Below, in pieces: positions 24,860-32,888 of a stretch of 64,000 nucleotides of DNA (its first letter is position 1; each line of letters starts with the position of its first letter). The position numbers and the translations under genes are program-made. Location: NCBI RefSeq assembly GCF_051262515.1, contig NZ_JBIMER010000016.1, forward strand, positions 1 through 64,000. Reading direction: 5' to 3'. Source of the DNA: Arthrobacter_N sp051262515 (GTDB lineage Bacteria; Actinomycetota; Actinomycetes; Actinomycetales; Micrococcaceae). The notes beneath the pieces are model-generated. The model saw nothing but the letters and a program-made list of their open reading frames with translations, was not told the origin of the DNA and ran no database searches.

Positions 24860-24920
24860 ATCGGTGTCGGGGTAAATGTGGGAATGCGGAACGGATTCCT
24901 GCAGGTACCCCGACATCGAT
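24860..24920. repeat. Dispersed palindromic repeat, copy A
   Basis: Left arm ATCGGTGTCGGGGTA (24860-24874) and right arm TACCCCGACATCGAT (24906-24920) match in 14 of 15 positions. The 31-nt middle holds an inner GGAAT/ATTCC pair (24881-24885, 24895-24899). The right half shares TTCCTGCAGGTA-CCCGACA-CGATGC with copy C. It lies 123 bp before the nuclease-like gene. Confidence 0.8.
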
Positions 24921-25042
24921 GCGAGGACACGGGACGGCTTGGCGCGTCCAACCGGCTTCCTCCCCCCTGGCGTTGGCTGACTCTCCCGCCAAACCCTGTG
25001 GACAACCGCGCATCGACCTCAACCGACGTCGACAATCGGAGA

Positions 25043-25987
25043 ATGCGTACCGCCTCTCCCCTGCCGGCCGAACTCATGGACCGGGTCTTTACGCTCTCGC
25101 AGGCGAAGGATCTGGGCGTGCCGGCAAACCGTTTGCGCGCCGGCGACGTCCATCTCCTCCACCGACGCCTCTACTTCCAGGGGTCCGGAACACCATCCGA
25201 GGCGGCCGTCGCTGCGGGTCTGTGCCTCATCCACGACGGATCCTTCGCGTCGCATCTGACGGCGGGCCGCATCCACGGGCTTTGGCTTCCGCGCCGCCTC
25301 CAGTCCGGCGGGCCGCTCCATCTGACGCGATACCGGAGCCGGCCACTCGAAATCACAGGAGTTGCCTGCCACCGCATCCGCCAGTTCAAGGGCGGAACCA
25401 CAACCATCCCGGCACCCAGCGACGGTCCGCCGCACAGCATCCTGCCGATCTCCACGCCAGCCCGAACCTGGCTCGAATTGGCCCAGACCCTCCGTCAGGA
25501 CGATCTAGTCGCCATCGGTGACCAGCTGGTCCGCCAGCCCTACACGCATTTCGAGGCGAGGCGGGAGCCGCTTGCGACGCGCGAGCAACTGCTCCTGCTG
25601 CTGGATCGATACCGTGGCTTCCCCGGCTCCGGGAATGCCCGTGCCGCGCTGGAACTTGTCCGTGTTGGATCGGACTCCGCGATGGAGACCAAACTCAGGC
25701 TGGCTCTGATCCGCGCAGGGCTTCCCGAGCCCGAGCTCCAAATCCGTGCCGAGCCCGATGACCCCTTCTCCGCGTCGTGTGACCTTGGATACCGCTCGGC
25801 CCGACTAGCCATTCAGTACGACGGAGCGCACCACCGCACGGCGGAACAGCTCCGCGTGGACAACCGACGGGACCGCGCGTTTACCGCTGGTGGCTGGAAC
25901 TACATCAAGTTGGATTGGTCCGACGCATCCAACGGTTTCAGCCGCGCCATCGCAGTGGTCCGTCAGGGACTGGCGTCGGCGGCATAA
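25043..25987 (+). CDS. DUF559/Vsr-like endonuclease-fold protein with AbiEi-like N-terminus
   Basis: This 314-residue protein belongs to a group common in actinobacteria. Its N-terminal half (LSQAKDLGVPANRLRAGDVHLLHRRLYF, in part) looks like an AbiEi/winged-helix antitoxin-type domain. The C-terminal half resembles a Vsr/DUF559 PD-(D/E)xK fold: ETKLRLALIRAGLPEPELQ, DLGYRSARLAIQYDGAHHR (in part), then a basic DNRRDRAF and a WNYIKLDW strand. The Glu near 214, the Asp near 246 and the QYDG Asp could form the metal site. I chose ATG 25043 with GGAGA upstream. It is the only plus-strand gene within the ribosomal cluster and is bracketed by repeat copies A and B. The function is unknown. Confidence 0.75.
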   Translation: MRTASPLPAELMDRVFTLSQAKDLGVPANRLRAGDVHLLHRRLYFQGSGTPSEAAVAAGLCLIHDGSFASHLTAGRIHGLWLPRRLQSGGPLHLTRYRSRPLEITGVACHRIRQFKGGTTTIPAPSDGPPHSILPISTPARTWLELAQTLRQDDLVAIGDQLVRQPYTHFEARREPLATREQLLLLLDRYRGFPGSGNARAALELVRVGSDSAMETKLRLALIRAGLPEPELQIRAEPDDPFSASCDLGYRSARLAIQYDGAHHRTAEQLRVDNRRDRAFTAGGWNYIKLDWSDASNGFSRAIAVVRQGLASAA

Positions 25988-26006
25988 CCCCGGAACCACG
26001 GCGGCC

Positions 26007-26059
26007 GTGTCGGGATACATGTCGGAATCCGAGAGGCTTTCCAACACTTACCCCGACAC
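26007..26059. repeat. Dispersed palindromic repeat, copy B
   Basis: GTGTCGGGATA (26007-26017) pairs with TACCCCGACAC (26049-26059) at 10 of 11 positions, with an inner GGAATCC / GGCTTTCC hairpin. The shared CGATGC follows the right arm, so its orientation equals that of copies A and C. It begins 20 bp after the nuclease-like gene stop and could also act as its terminator. Confidence 0.78.
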
Positions 26060-26088
26060 CGATGCAGGGGCGGCGGGGGCGGGACGGG

Positions 26089-26919
26089 CTAGGGCCGGAG
26101 CGGGGAGGGGGTGACGCCGAACGGCGCCAGGCCGGCCGCGCCGCCGTCGTGCGCGGTCAGGACCCAGATGCCGCCAAGGTGCACCGCGACCGTGTGCTCC
26201 CACTGCGAGGCGCGGGCCCCGTCGACGGTCGCCACGGTCCATTCGTCGTCGAGCACCTTCGTCTCCAGCGCCCCGCGGACGAGCATCGGCTCGATCGCCA
26301 GGCACATGCCCGGCTTCACGCGCGCGCCGCGGTGCCCGGTGCGGTAGTTCAGGACGTCGGGCGCCATGTGCATCTCGCTGCCGATCCCGTGGCCGACGTA
26401 GTCCTCGAGGATCGCAAGCGGCTCGCCCTCCTGCGCGGAGACGAAATCGTCGATCGTGTCGCCGATCTGCCCGACGAAGCGCGCGTTGGCGAGCGCTGCG
26501 ATCCCCCGCCACATCGCCTCTTGCGTGACGTCCGACAACCGCTGGTCCGCCGGATCCGCGGTTCCCACGATCACGGTGCGCGCCGAGTCCGCGTGCCACC
26601 CCTCGATGATCGCGCCCCCGTCGATCTTCAGCACGTCGCCATCGGCTAGGACGTAGTCACTCGGGAAGCCGTGGACCACCTCGTCGTTCACGGAGGCGCA
26701 GATGGTCGCGGGGAACCCGTGGTAGCCCTTGAAGTTGCTCGTCGCGCCGTGCTTGTCCAGGACGCCGGAGAACAGCGCGTCCAGCTCGGCCGTGGTGGTG
26801 CCGACCCGCGCCGCGGCCACGGCGGTGTCCAGCGCCTCGGCCAGGACCAGCCCGGCCTCGCGCATCTTCAGGATCTGCGCGTTGGACTTGTATTCGATCT
26901 TCGGCTGGCCGAACTGCAT
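26089..26919 (-). CDS. map: Methionine aminopeptidase, type I
   Basis: This 276-residue enzyme removes the N-terminal Met from new proteins. Family motifs are present: VNDEVVHGFPSDYVL, the metal ligands in KIDGGAIIEGWHADSART (two Asp), GHGIGSEMH (His), EPMLVRG (Glu) and WTVATVDGARASQWEHT (Glu). GAAGGAA lies 7 nt before the ATG. It follows adk, from which a very strong hairpin separates it, so it probably has its own promoter (GATAAT-like sequence directly after the stem). Confidence 0.96.
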   Translation of the reverse strand: MQFGQPKIEYKSNAQILKMREAGLVLAEALDTAVAAARVGTTTAELDALFSGVLDKHGATSNFKGYHGFPATICASVNDEVVHGFPSDYVLADGDVLKIDGGAIIEGWHADSARTVIVGTADPADQRLSDVTQEAMWRGIAALANARFVGQIGDTIDDFVSAQEGEPLAILEDYVGHGIGSEMHMAPDVLNYRTGHRGARVKPGMCLAIEPMLVRGALETKVLDDEWTVATVDGARASQWEHTVAVHLGGIWVLTAHDGGAAGLAPFGVTPSPLRP

Positions 26920-26957
26920 GTGGTCATTCCTTCGGGTTGGCTTCGTTCCATTATCCC

Positions 26958-27008
26958 GTACGACGACGGCAGCCCCCGCCGGTGGGGCGGGGGCTGCCGT
27001 CGTCGTAC
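26958..27008. terminator. Perfect 23-bp stem between adk and map
   Basis: Positions 26958-26980 and 26986-27008 form a perfect 23-bp inverted repeat with a 5-nt loop. TTTT follows two bases after the right arm on the plus strand, while on the minus strand it follows the adk stop. It may stop transcription from both sides. Confidence 0.8.
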
Positions 27009-27025
27009 CGTTTTGCTGAAGTGCG

Positions 27026-27604
27026 CTACTGGGCGTCCGAGGACTCGAGCGAGGACATGACCCGCTCGGTGACCTCGTCGATGTCGCCCAGTCCGTCCAC
27101 GGACTTCACGATGCCGCGGTCAAGGTAGCGGTCGACGACCACCTGGGTCTGCTCGTGGTACAGGCCGAGGCGGTGGCGGATGACCTCTTCGTTGTCGTCG
27201 GCGCGGCCTTCGATCTGCGCGCGCTTGAGCAGGCGCTGGACCAGCTCGTCGTCGTCCGCGGTCAGCTGGAGCACGACGTCGAGCTCCTGGCCTCCCTCGC
27301 CGAGGATGCTGTCCAGCTCGTCGACCTGGGCCGAGGTGCGCGGGTAGCCGTCGAGGAGGAAGCCGTCGCGGACGTCATCCTGGAGCAGGCGGTCGCGGAC
27401 CATGCGGTTCGTGACCTCGTCGGGGACGAAGTTGCCGGCGTCGATGTACTTCTTCGCCTCGAGGCCCAGCGGGGTCTCTTCCTTCACGTTGGCGCGGAAG
27501 ATGTCTCCGGTGGAGATCGCCACGACGCCGAGGCGCTCGGAGATGCGGGTCGCCTGGGTGCCCTTGCCGGAACCCGGCGGGCCAATGATCAACAATCGAG
27601 TCAT
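27026..27604 (-). CDS. adk: Adenylate kinase
   Basis: This 192-residue enzyme interconverts AMP plus ATP with two ADP. The P-loop GPPGSGKGT is at residues 8-16, with STGDIFR, FVPDEVTNRMV and DGYPRTSAQ further on. The length shows the short form without a zinc-type LID insert, as usual in actinobacteria. The ATG overlaps the secY stop in ATGA, so the two genes are translationally coupled. Confidence 0.97.
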   Translation of the reverse strand: MTRLLIIGPPGSGKGTQATRISERLGVVAISTGDIFRANVKEETPLGLEAKKYIDAGNFVPDEVTNRMVRDRLLQDDVRDGFLLDGYPRTSAQVDELDSILGEGGQELDVVLQLTADDDELVQRLLKRAQIEGRADDNEEVIRHRLGLYHEQTQVVVDRYLDRGIVKSVDGLGDIDEVTERVMSSLESSDAQ

Positions 27605-28905
27605 CGCAGAAGTCCTTCGTAGTGTCGCTGCTGCATTTGGGCATTGATTTGCTTGACGGTCTCCAGACCCACACCAACCATGATGAGGACGGAGACGCCG
27701 CCGAACGGGAAGTTCTGGTCCGCGTTGATGAGCACGAACGCGATCAACGGGGTCAGCGCGATCAGTCCCAGGTAGATGGCGCCCGGGAACGTGATGCGCG
27801 ACAACACATACTGAAGGTACTCGGCGGTCGGCTTGCCCGCACGAATGCCCGGGATGAACCCGCCATACTTCTTCATGTTGTCCGCCACCTCGGTGGGGTT
27901 GAACGTGATCGAGACGTAGAAGTACGTGAAGAAGATGGTCAGCATCAGGTACGCGGCCATGTAGAGCGGGCTGCTGCCGCTGAAGTTCGTCTGGAGCCAC
28001 AGCGCCCAGCCCGGCAGCGAGCCGTCCGGACGCGCGTTGAACTGCACCAGCATGCTCGGCAGGGCCAGCATCGACGAGGAGAAGATGACCGGGATGACAC
28101 CGGCCATGTTGACCTTGATCGGGATGTAGGTGGACGTTCCGCCGACGGTCCGGCGCCCCACCATCCGCTTGGCGTACTGCACGGGCACCCGGCGCTGGGA
28201 CTGCTCGACGAACACCACGAGGGCGACGACGACGAGGCCGATCAGGATGACTCCGGCGAAGACGCCCCAGCCCTGCGTATTGGCGATCGCGCCCATGGAC
28301 GCCGGGAAACCGGCGGCGATGGACACGAAGATCATCAGGGACATGCCGTTGCCGACGCCGCGCTCCGTGACGAGCTCGCCGAACCACATGATCAGGCCCG
28401 TGCCCGCGGTCAGGGTGACGACCATCAGGATGATGTTCAGGACGGATTCGTCCGGCACGATCGGGAGCCCGCAACCCTGGAACAGGTTGCCGCTGCGCGC
28501 GAGCGAGACCAGCGTGGTCGCCTGCAACAGGCCCAGCGCGATGGTCAGGTAACGGGTGTACTGGGTGAGAGTCGACTGTCCGGCCGAGCCCTCCTTGTGC
28601 AGCTCCTCGAAGCGGGGAATCACGACGCGCAGCAGTTGCGTGATGATCGACGCCGTGATGTAGGGCATGATGCCCAGGGCGAAGATCGAGACCTGCAACA
28701 GGGCGCCGCCACTGAACAGGTTCACGAACTGGTACAGGCCGCCGGTGGTGTTGCCCGCGGCAAGACACTGCTGGACGTTCCCGTAGTCGACGCCGGGGGT
28801 CGGGATGAACACGCCGAGGCGATAGATCGCGATGATGGCGAGCGTGAACAGCAACTTGCGTCGCAAGTCAGGCGTCCGGAAGACCCGGGCAATGGCGCTG
28901 AGCAA
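27601..28905 (-). CDS. secY: Preprotein translocase subunit SecY
   Basis: This 434-residue protein forms the Sec channel with ten membrane helices. It begins LLSAIARVFRTPDLRRKLL, shows IYRLGVFIPTPGVD in helix 1, and has GIMPYITASIITQLL and the GERGVGNGMS loop. The start is TTG 28905 with AGGAGGA upstream; the long open frame further upstream is not conserved. A terminator separates it from rplO, so secY-adk may have its own promoter in the 28906-29104 gap. Confidence 0.97.
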   Translation of the reverse strand: MLSAIARVFRTPDLRRKLLFTLAIIAIYRLGVFIPTPGVDYGNVQQCLAAGNTTGGLYQFVNLFSGGALLQVSIFALGIMPYITASIITQLLRVVIPRFEELHKEGSAGQSTLTQYTRYLTIALGLLQATTLVSLARSGNLFQGCGLPIVPDESVLNIILMVVTLTAGTGLIMWFGELVTERGVGNGMSLMIFVSIAAGFPASMGAIANTQGWGVFAGVILIGLVVVALVVFVEQSQRRVPVQYAKRMVGRRTVGGTSTYIPIKVNMAGVIPVIFSSSMLALPSMLVQFNARPDGSLPGWALWLQTNFSGSSPLYMAAYLMLTIFFTYFYVSITFNPTEVADNMKKYGGFIPGIRAGKPTAEYLQYVLSRITFPGAIYLGLIALTPLIAFVLINADQNFPFGGVSVLIMVGVGLETVKQINAQMQQRHYEGLLR

Positions 28906-29104
28906 GCGTCCTCCTGAAAGATGTGGTTCCGGCCACAGGGCCGAGATTGGCTTCTGTGAGTCTACCCGTAGAAAGTGTCCACCCCGCCACCGCAAGGTGC
29001 ACCGCACCGGCGTCGTACGCGGCGGGCCGACCATGTGGCGCGCGGCAGGTAAAGGAAGAACCGCGCGGCGGGCAGGGGAAACGAACGTGCGGGACAAAAG
29101 AATA

Positions 29105-29147
29105 AGGTCCCCGACGGACCGGGACGAACCCGGCCCGTCAGGGACCT
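29105..29147 (-). terminator. Terminator after rplO
   Basis: A 13-bp stem with one mismatch (29105-29117 with 29135-29147) is followed on the minus strand by the T-rich TTATTCTTTTG. It separates rplO from secY. Confidence 0.8.
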
Positions 29148-29174
29148 CAGCCAAACCGTGGGATCACGGGGACC

Positions 29175-29630
29175 TTAAAGCTCGGTCGCCGATCCGCCGG
29201 CAGCGGCAATCTTCTCTTTGGCGGACGCCGAGAAGGCGTTGGCCTTCACGTTCACCTTGACGGTGATGTCGCCGGTGCCCAGGACCTTGACGGGCTGGTT
29301 CTTGCGAACGGCGCCCTTACCGACCAGGGCGTCGACGGTGACGTCGCCACCTTCCGGGAACAGCTCGCCGAGCTTGTCCAGGTTGACAACCTGGAACTCG
29401 ACCCGGAACGGGTTCTTGAAGCCGCGAAGCTTCGGAAGGCGCATGTGCAGCGGCAACTGGCCACCGGCGAAGCCGGCCTTGACCTGGTAGCGCGCCTTGG
29501 TGCCCTTCATACCGCGACCGGCGGTCTTGCCCTTGGAGCCTTCACCGCGACCCACGCGGGTCTTGGTGGTCTTGGCGCCGGGGGCCGGACGCAGGTGGTG
29601 CACCTTGAGTGCGGTTTCCTTGATAGCCAT
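29175..29630 (-). CDS. rplO: 50S ribosomal protein L15
   Basis: This 151-residue protein shows L15 features: LRPAPGAKTTKTRVGRGEGSKGKTAGRG (in part) in the Gly-rich N-terminus that threads into 23S rRNA, FAGGQLPLHMRLPKLRGFKN (in part), and the ITVKVNAF-like end. It starts 2 nt before rpmD in the spc order and is followed by a terminator. Confidence 0.97.
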   Translation of the reverse strand: MAIKETALKVHHLRPAPGAKTTKTRVGRGEGSKGKTAGRGMKGTKARYQVKAGFAGGQLPLHMRLPKLRGFKNPFRVEFQVVNLDKLGELFPEGGDVTVDALVGKGAVRKNQPVKVLGTGDITVKVNVKANAFSASAKEKIAAAGGSATEL

Positions 29631-29632
29631 GT

Positions 29633-29839
29633 CTACTTCGCCTCCTCAACCGTTACGAGGTGCGGAACCTTGTTGACCATGCCCACGGTCACCGGATCGG
29701 CGGTACGGACCACGGTGTGGCCGATGCGCTTGAGTCCGAGCGAGCGCAGGGTGTCGCGCTGGTTCTGCTTGCCACCAATGGTGGACCGGATCTGGGTGAT
29801 AACCAGCTGGGAGTCGCTAGGGACAAAATTCTTTGCCAT
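29633..29839 (-). CDS. rpmD: 50S ribosomal protein L30
   Basis: This 68-residue protein has the L30 signature LVITQIRSTIGGKQNQRDTLR (in part), SLGLKRIGHTVV and VGMVNKVPHLV. ATG 29839 is 2 nt after the rpsE stop; the open frame runs further upstream inside rpsE and is not coding. Confidence 0.96.
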   Translation of the reverse strand: MAKNFVPSDSQLVITQIRSTIGGKQNQRDTLRSLGLKRIGHTVVRTADPVTVGMVNKVPHLVTVEEAK

Positions 29840-29841
29840 AA

Positions 29842-30567
29842 CTACGCACCAACCTTCTGGTTCTGGATGTTGCGCAGCATCTGCGGCGAAACAACTTGGT
29901 CCAGGGGCAGACCACGGCGAGCGGCAACCGACGCCGGCTCTTCGAGTGCCTTCAACGCGGCCACGGTTCCGTGGACGATGTTGATCTGGTTCGAGGAACC
30001 CATGGACTTGGACAGGACATCGTGGATGCCGGCGCACTCGAGGACGGCGCGGACAGGACCACCGGCGATAACGCCGGTACCCGGGGACGCGGGACGCAGC
30101 AGGACAACGCCCGCGGCGGCCTCGCCCGTCACCATGTGCGGGATGGTCGAACCGACGCGCGGAACGCGGAAGAACGACTTCTTGGCCTCTTCAACGCCCT
30201 TGGCAATGGCCGCGGGAACTTCCTTGGCCTTGCCGTAGCCGACGCCGACCATGCCGTTGCCGTCTCCGACAACAACCAGGGCGGTGAAGCTGAAGCGACG
30301 TCCACCCTTGACGACCTTGGACACGCGGTTGATGTTCACAACGCGCTCAAGGAACTTGTCCTTGTCGTCGTTGCGGCTGTCCTTCGAGTCGCGGCCACCG
30401 CGGCCACGTCCCTCTCCGCGTCCACGGCCTTCGCCGCGTCCACGGTTGTCGCCGCGGTTGTCGCCGCGACGTGCGCCGGCGTTGTCAGCCGTCGCCGTCG
30501 TGGTCGACGATGCGGCCTCGGTAGCTTCAGACACCTGAGTTTCCTTCTCGTTAGTAGCTTCGCTCAC
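29842..30567 (-). CDS. rpsE: 30S ribosomal protein S5
   Basis: The 241-residue product has the S5 double-stranded RNA-binding core from about residue 72 (FLERVVNINRVSKVVKGGRRF, in part) and the C-terminal VAVGVG-like fold. The first 70 residues are an extra Arg/Gly-rich extension with repeated RGEGRGRG units, coded by an internally repetitive stretch near 30410-30470. The GTG start overlaps the rplR stop (GTGA). S5 guards the mRNA entry and decoding accuracy. Confidence 0.96.
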   Translation of the reverse strand: MSEATNEKETQVSEATEAASSTTTATADNAGARRGDNRGDNRGRGEGRGRGEGRGRGGRDSKDSRNDDKDKFLERVVNINRVSKVVKGGRRFSFTALVVVGDGNGMVGVGYGKAKEVPAAIAKGVEEAKKSFFRVPRVGSTIPHMVTGEAAAGVVLLRPASPGTGVIAGGPVRAVLECAGIHDVLSKSMGSSNQINIVHGTVAALKALEEPASVAARRGLPLDQVVSPQMLRNIQNQKVGA

Positions 30568-30935
30568 AGTGCCAGCCCACCTTCACGTGCTCCGTCGGCG
30601 ACCGCGGCCACGCGGCCGTGGTACCGGTTGCCACCGCGGTCGAAGACAACGGCTTCGATGCCGGCGGCTTTGGCACGCTCCGCGGCGAGCTCGCCGACGC
30701 GCTTTGCCTTGGCGGTCTTGTCGCCGTCGAAAGCGCGCAGGTCGGCTTCCATCGTCGAAGCGTAGGCCACGGTGAGGCCCTTGCTGTCGTCGACAACCTG
30801 AACGAAGATGTGGCGGGCGGAACGGTTGACGACGAGGCGCGGACGCGCCTCGGTGCCTTCGATCCGCTTGCGGACGCGGAGGTGGCGGCGGCCGCGGGCG
30901 GCAGCCTTGCTCTTACCCTTGATTCCGAGAGCCAT
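30564..30935 (-). CDS. rplR: 50S ribosomal protein L18
   Basis: This 123-residue 5S rRNA-binding protein has RGRRHLRVRKRIEGTEARPRL (in part), RSARHIFVQVVDD and DRGGNRYHGRVAAVADGARE. The gene overlaps the rpsE start by 3 nt and follows rplF by 2 nt, in the conserved spc order. Confidence 0.97.
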   Translation of the reverse strand: MALGIKGKSKAAARGRRHLRVRKRIEGTEARPRLVVNRSARHIFVQVVDDSKGLTVAYASTMEADLRAFDGDKTAKAKRVGELAAERAKAAGIEAVVFDRGGNRYHGRVAAVADGAREGGLAL

Positions 30936-30937
30936 GG

Positions 30938-31474
30938 TTACTTACCAGCCTTTCCGACCTTGCGGCGGATAACTTCGCCTTCATAGCGGATGCCCTTGCC
31001 CTTATAGGGATCCGGCCTGCGGAGCTTGCGAATGTTGGCGGCAACTTCGCCAACCTGCTGCTTGCTGATACCGGCGACGACGACCTTGTTGGCGCCCTCG
31101 GCGGTCAGGGTGATGCCCTCCGGAGCCTCAACCGAGACCGGGTGGGAGTAGCCCAGGGCGAACTCGAGGTTCGATCCCTTCGCCACAACGCGGTAACCCG
31201 TGCCGTGGATCTCGAGCTTCTTGGTGTAGCCCTCGGTGACGCCCTGGATCATGTTGGAGATCAGGGTGCGGGTCAGGCCGTGCAGCGAACGCGAGGCGCG
31301 CTCGTCGTTCGGACGCGTGACGGTGAGGGTGGACTCCTCGAGCGCCACGGAGATCGGGCTGGCCACGGAGTGGCTCAGCTCGCCCTTGGAACCCTTGACG
31401 GAGACAACCGAACCATCGAGCTTGACCTCGACGCCGGCGGGAACGGTGATTGGAAGACGTCCAATACGTGACAT
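30938..31474 (-). CDS. rplF: 50S ribosomal protein L6
   Basis: This 178-residue protein reads MSRIGRLPITVPAGVEV and contains the two related L6 domains, with the GYSHPV and RKPDPYKGKGIRY-like (here RRPDPYKGKGIRY) signature near the end. ATG 31474 is chosen by homology over a start 16 codons upstream. L6 lies near the factor-binding stalk base. Confidence 0.97.
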   Translation of the reverse strand: MSRIGRLPITVPAGVEVKLDGSVVSVKGSKGELSHSVASPISVALEESTLTVTRPNDERASRSLHGLTRTLISNMIQGVTEGYTKKLEIHGTGYRVVAKGSNLEFALGYSHPVSVEAPEGITLTAEGANKVVVAGISKQQVGEVAANIRKLRRPDPYKGKGIRYEGEVIRRKVGKAGK

Positions 31475-31493
31475 GGTTTCTTCTCCCTTCCCG

Positions 31494-31892
31494 TTACCAG
31501 ACGTAGGCGAGGACTTCCCCACCTACACCCTTCTTGGCAGCCTGGCGGTCTGTCAGCAGTCCGGAGGACGTGGACAGGATGGCGATGCCGAGGCCCCCGA
31601 GGACGTGCGGCAGGTTGGTGGACTTCGCGTAAACGCGGAGGCCGGGCTTGGAAATGCGGCGGACGCCAGCGATCGAACGCTCGCGGCTCGGGCCGAACTT
31701 CAGGTTGATGGTCAGCTTCTTGCCTACCTCGGCGGCCTCTTCGACGAAGTCGCCGATGTAGCCTTCCGCCTTGAGGATCTGGGCAACGCGAACCTTCAGC
31801 TTCGAAGACGGCATCGACACGGTGTCGTGGTATGCCGAGTTGGCGTTACGCAGACGAGTCAGCATATCTGCGACTGGATCTGTCATTGTCAT
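31494..31892 (-). CDS. rpsH: 30S ribosomal protein S8
   Basis: This 132-residue 16S central-domain binder has DPVADMLTRLRNANSA at the start and GLGIAILSTSSGLLTDRQA (in part) at the end. It follows rplE after only 62 nt, so there is no room for the rpsN gene that usually lies between them. Confidence 0.97.
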   Translation of the reverse strand: MTMTDPVADMLTRLRNANSAYHDTVSMPSSKLKVRVAQILKAEGYIGDFVEEAAEVGKKLTINLKFGPSRERSIAGVRRISKPGLRVYAKSTNLPHVLGGLGIAILSTSSGLLTDRQAAKKGVGGEVLAYVW

Positions 31893-31954
31893 GTGGGCTT
31901 CTGCCCTTCCTCGCTACGGTTTCCGCACGACGGCGGACCTGTAACGTAGTTGAT

Positions 31955-32524
31955 CTAGTTGTCGGTCTTGAACGGGAAGCCCAGCGCCTTGAGCAGCGCG
32001 CGGCCTTCGTCGTCGGTCTTGGCGGTGGTCACCACAGTGATGTCCATGCCGCGGACGCGGTCGATCTTGTCCTGGTCGATCTCGTGGAACATCGACTGCT
32101 CCGTGAGGCCGAACGTGTAGTTGCCGTTTCCGTCGAACTGCTTGGGGCTGAGGCCCCGGAAGTCGCGGATACGCGGCAGAGCCAACGACACCAGGCGGTC
32201 GACGAATTCCCACATGCGGTCGCCACGAAGTGTGGCGTGCGTGCCGATGGGCATTCCCTCGCGCAGCTTGAACTGTGCGATCGACTTACGGGCCTTGGTC
32301 ACCAACGGCTTCTGGCCGGTGATGGACGTCAGGTCGCGGACGGCGCCTTCGATGAGCTTCGAGTCCTTGGCGGCCTCGCCGACACCCATGTTCACGACAA
32401 CCTTGACCAGACCGGGGATCTGCATCACGTTGGTGTAGGAGAAGTCGGACTTCAGCGACGCGCGGATCTCGTCGTTGTACTTGGCCTTCAGACGCGGGAG
32501 GGTCTTCACAGCTGCTTCAGTCAT
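31955..32524 (-). CDS. rplE: 50S ribosomal protein L5
   Basis: This 189-residue 5S rRNA-binding protein has VKVVVNMGVGEAAKDSKL, GQKPLVTKARKSIAQFKLREG (in part) and RIRDFRGLSPKQFDGNGNY (in part). The ATG overlaps the rplX stop by one base (TAATG). L5 joins the central protuberance to the P-site tRNA. Confidence 0.97.
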   Translation of the reverse strand: MTEAAVKTLPRLKAKYNDEIRASLKSDFSYTNVMQIPGLVKVVVNMGVGEAAKDSKLIEGAVRDLTSITGQKPLVTKARKSIAQFKLREGMPIGTHATLRGDRMWEFVDRLVSLALPRIRDFRGLSPKQFDGNGNYTFGLTEQSMFHEIDQDKIDRVRGMDITVVTTAKTDDEGRALLKALGFPFKTDN

Positions 32525-32886
32525 TAGAGTGCCTTCCCGGAAGCCTTGGCGTAGCGAACACGCACGGTCTTCTCGACGCCGTTCTTGGTCGCGGTCTCGA
32601 CGCGGAAGCCAACGCGGGTCGGCTTCTTCGATTCCGGATCGACGATCGCAACGTTGGACACGTGGATCGGGGCCTCGACAACTTCGATGCCGCCGGTCTT
32701 CGTGCCGCGCTCGGTCTGGCCGGCCTTGGTGTGCTTCGTGACGCGGTTGATGCCCTCGACGAGGACACGCTCCGACTCCTTGAAGACCTTCAGGACCTTG
32801 CCCTGCTTGCCGCGGTCGCCGCCGCGGTCCTGCTTGGAACCGGTGATGACCTGAACAAGGTCACCCTTCTTGATGTTTGCACCCAT
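32524..32886 (-). CDS. rplX: 50S ribosomal protein L24
   Basis: This 120-residue protein has the KOW-type N-terminus IKKGDLVQVITGSKQDRGGDRGKQGKV (in part) and EAPIHVSNVAIVDPESKKPTRVGF (in part). L24 starts 23S rRNA folding. It follows rplN by 2 nt and overlaps rplE by one base. Confidence 0.97.
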   Translation of the reverse strand: MGANIKKGDLVQVITGSKQDRGGDRGKQGKVLKVFKESERVLVEGINRVTKHTKAGQTERGTKTGGIEVVEAPIHVSNVAIVDPESKKPTRVGFRVETATKNGVEKTVRVRYAKASGKAL

Positions 32887-32888
32887 GG

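Larger units (their letters stand above)
24545..25042. other. Intergenic region between infA and the nuclease-like gene
   Basis: This 498-bp divergent gap holds a possible infA -10 element (24587-24592), three perfect copies of a 10-bp tandem unit (24755-24784), one copy of the dispersed palindromic repeat (24860-24920), and the ribosome binding site of the nuclease-like gene. A reading frame is open through much of it, but the composition is Pro/Ser-rich and not gene-like. Confidence 0.6.

Noticed and set aside
24560..25042. N-terminal 160-residue extension of the nuclease-like protein
   Set aside because: The extension covers a tandem repeat and the palindromic element and is Pro/Ser/Arg-rich; the start at 25043 has a good ribosome binding site and fits homologues.
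27605..28768. Fusion of adk with a long N-terminal extension
   Set aside because: The open frame runs through secY in another frame; adk starts at 27604, overlapping the secY stop.
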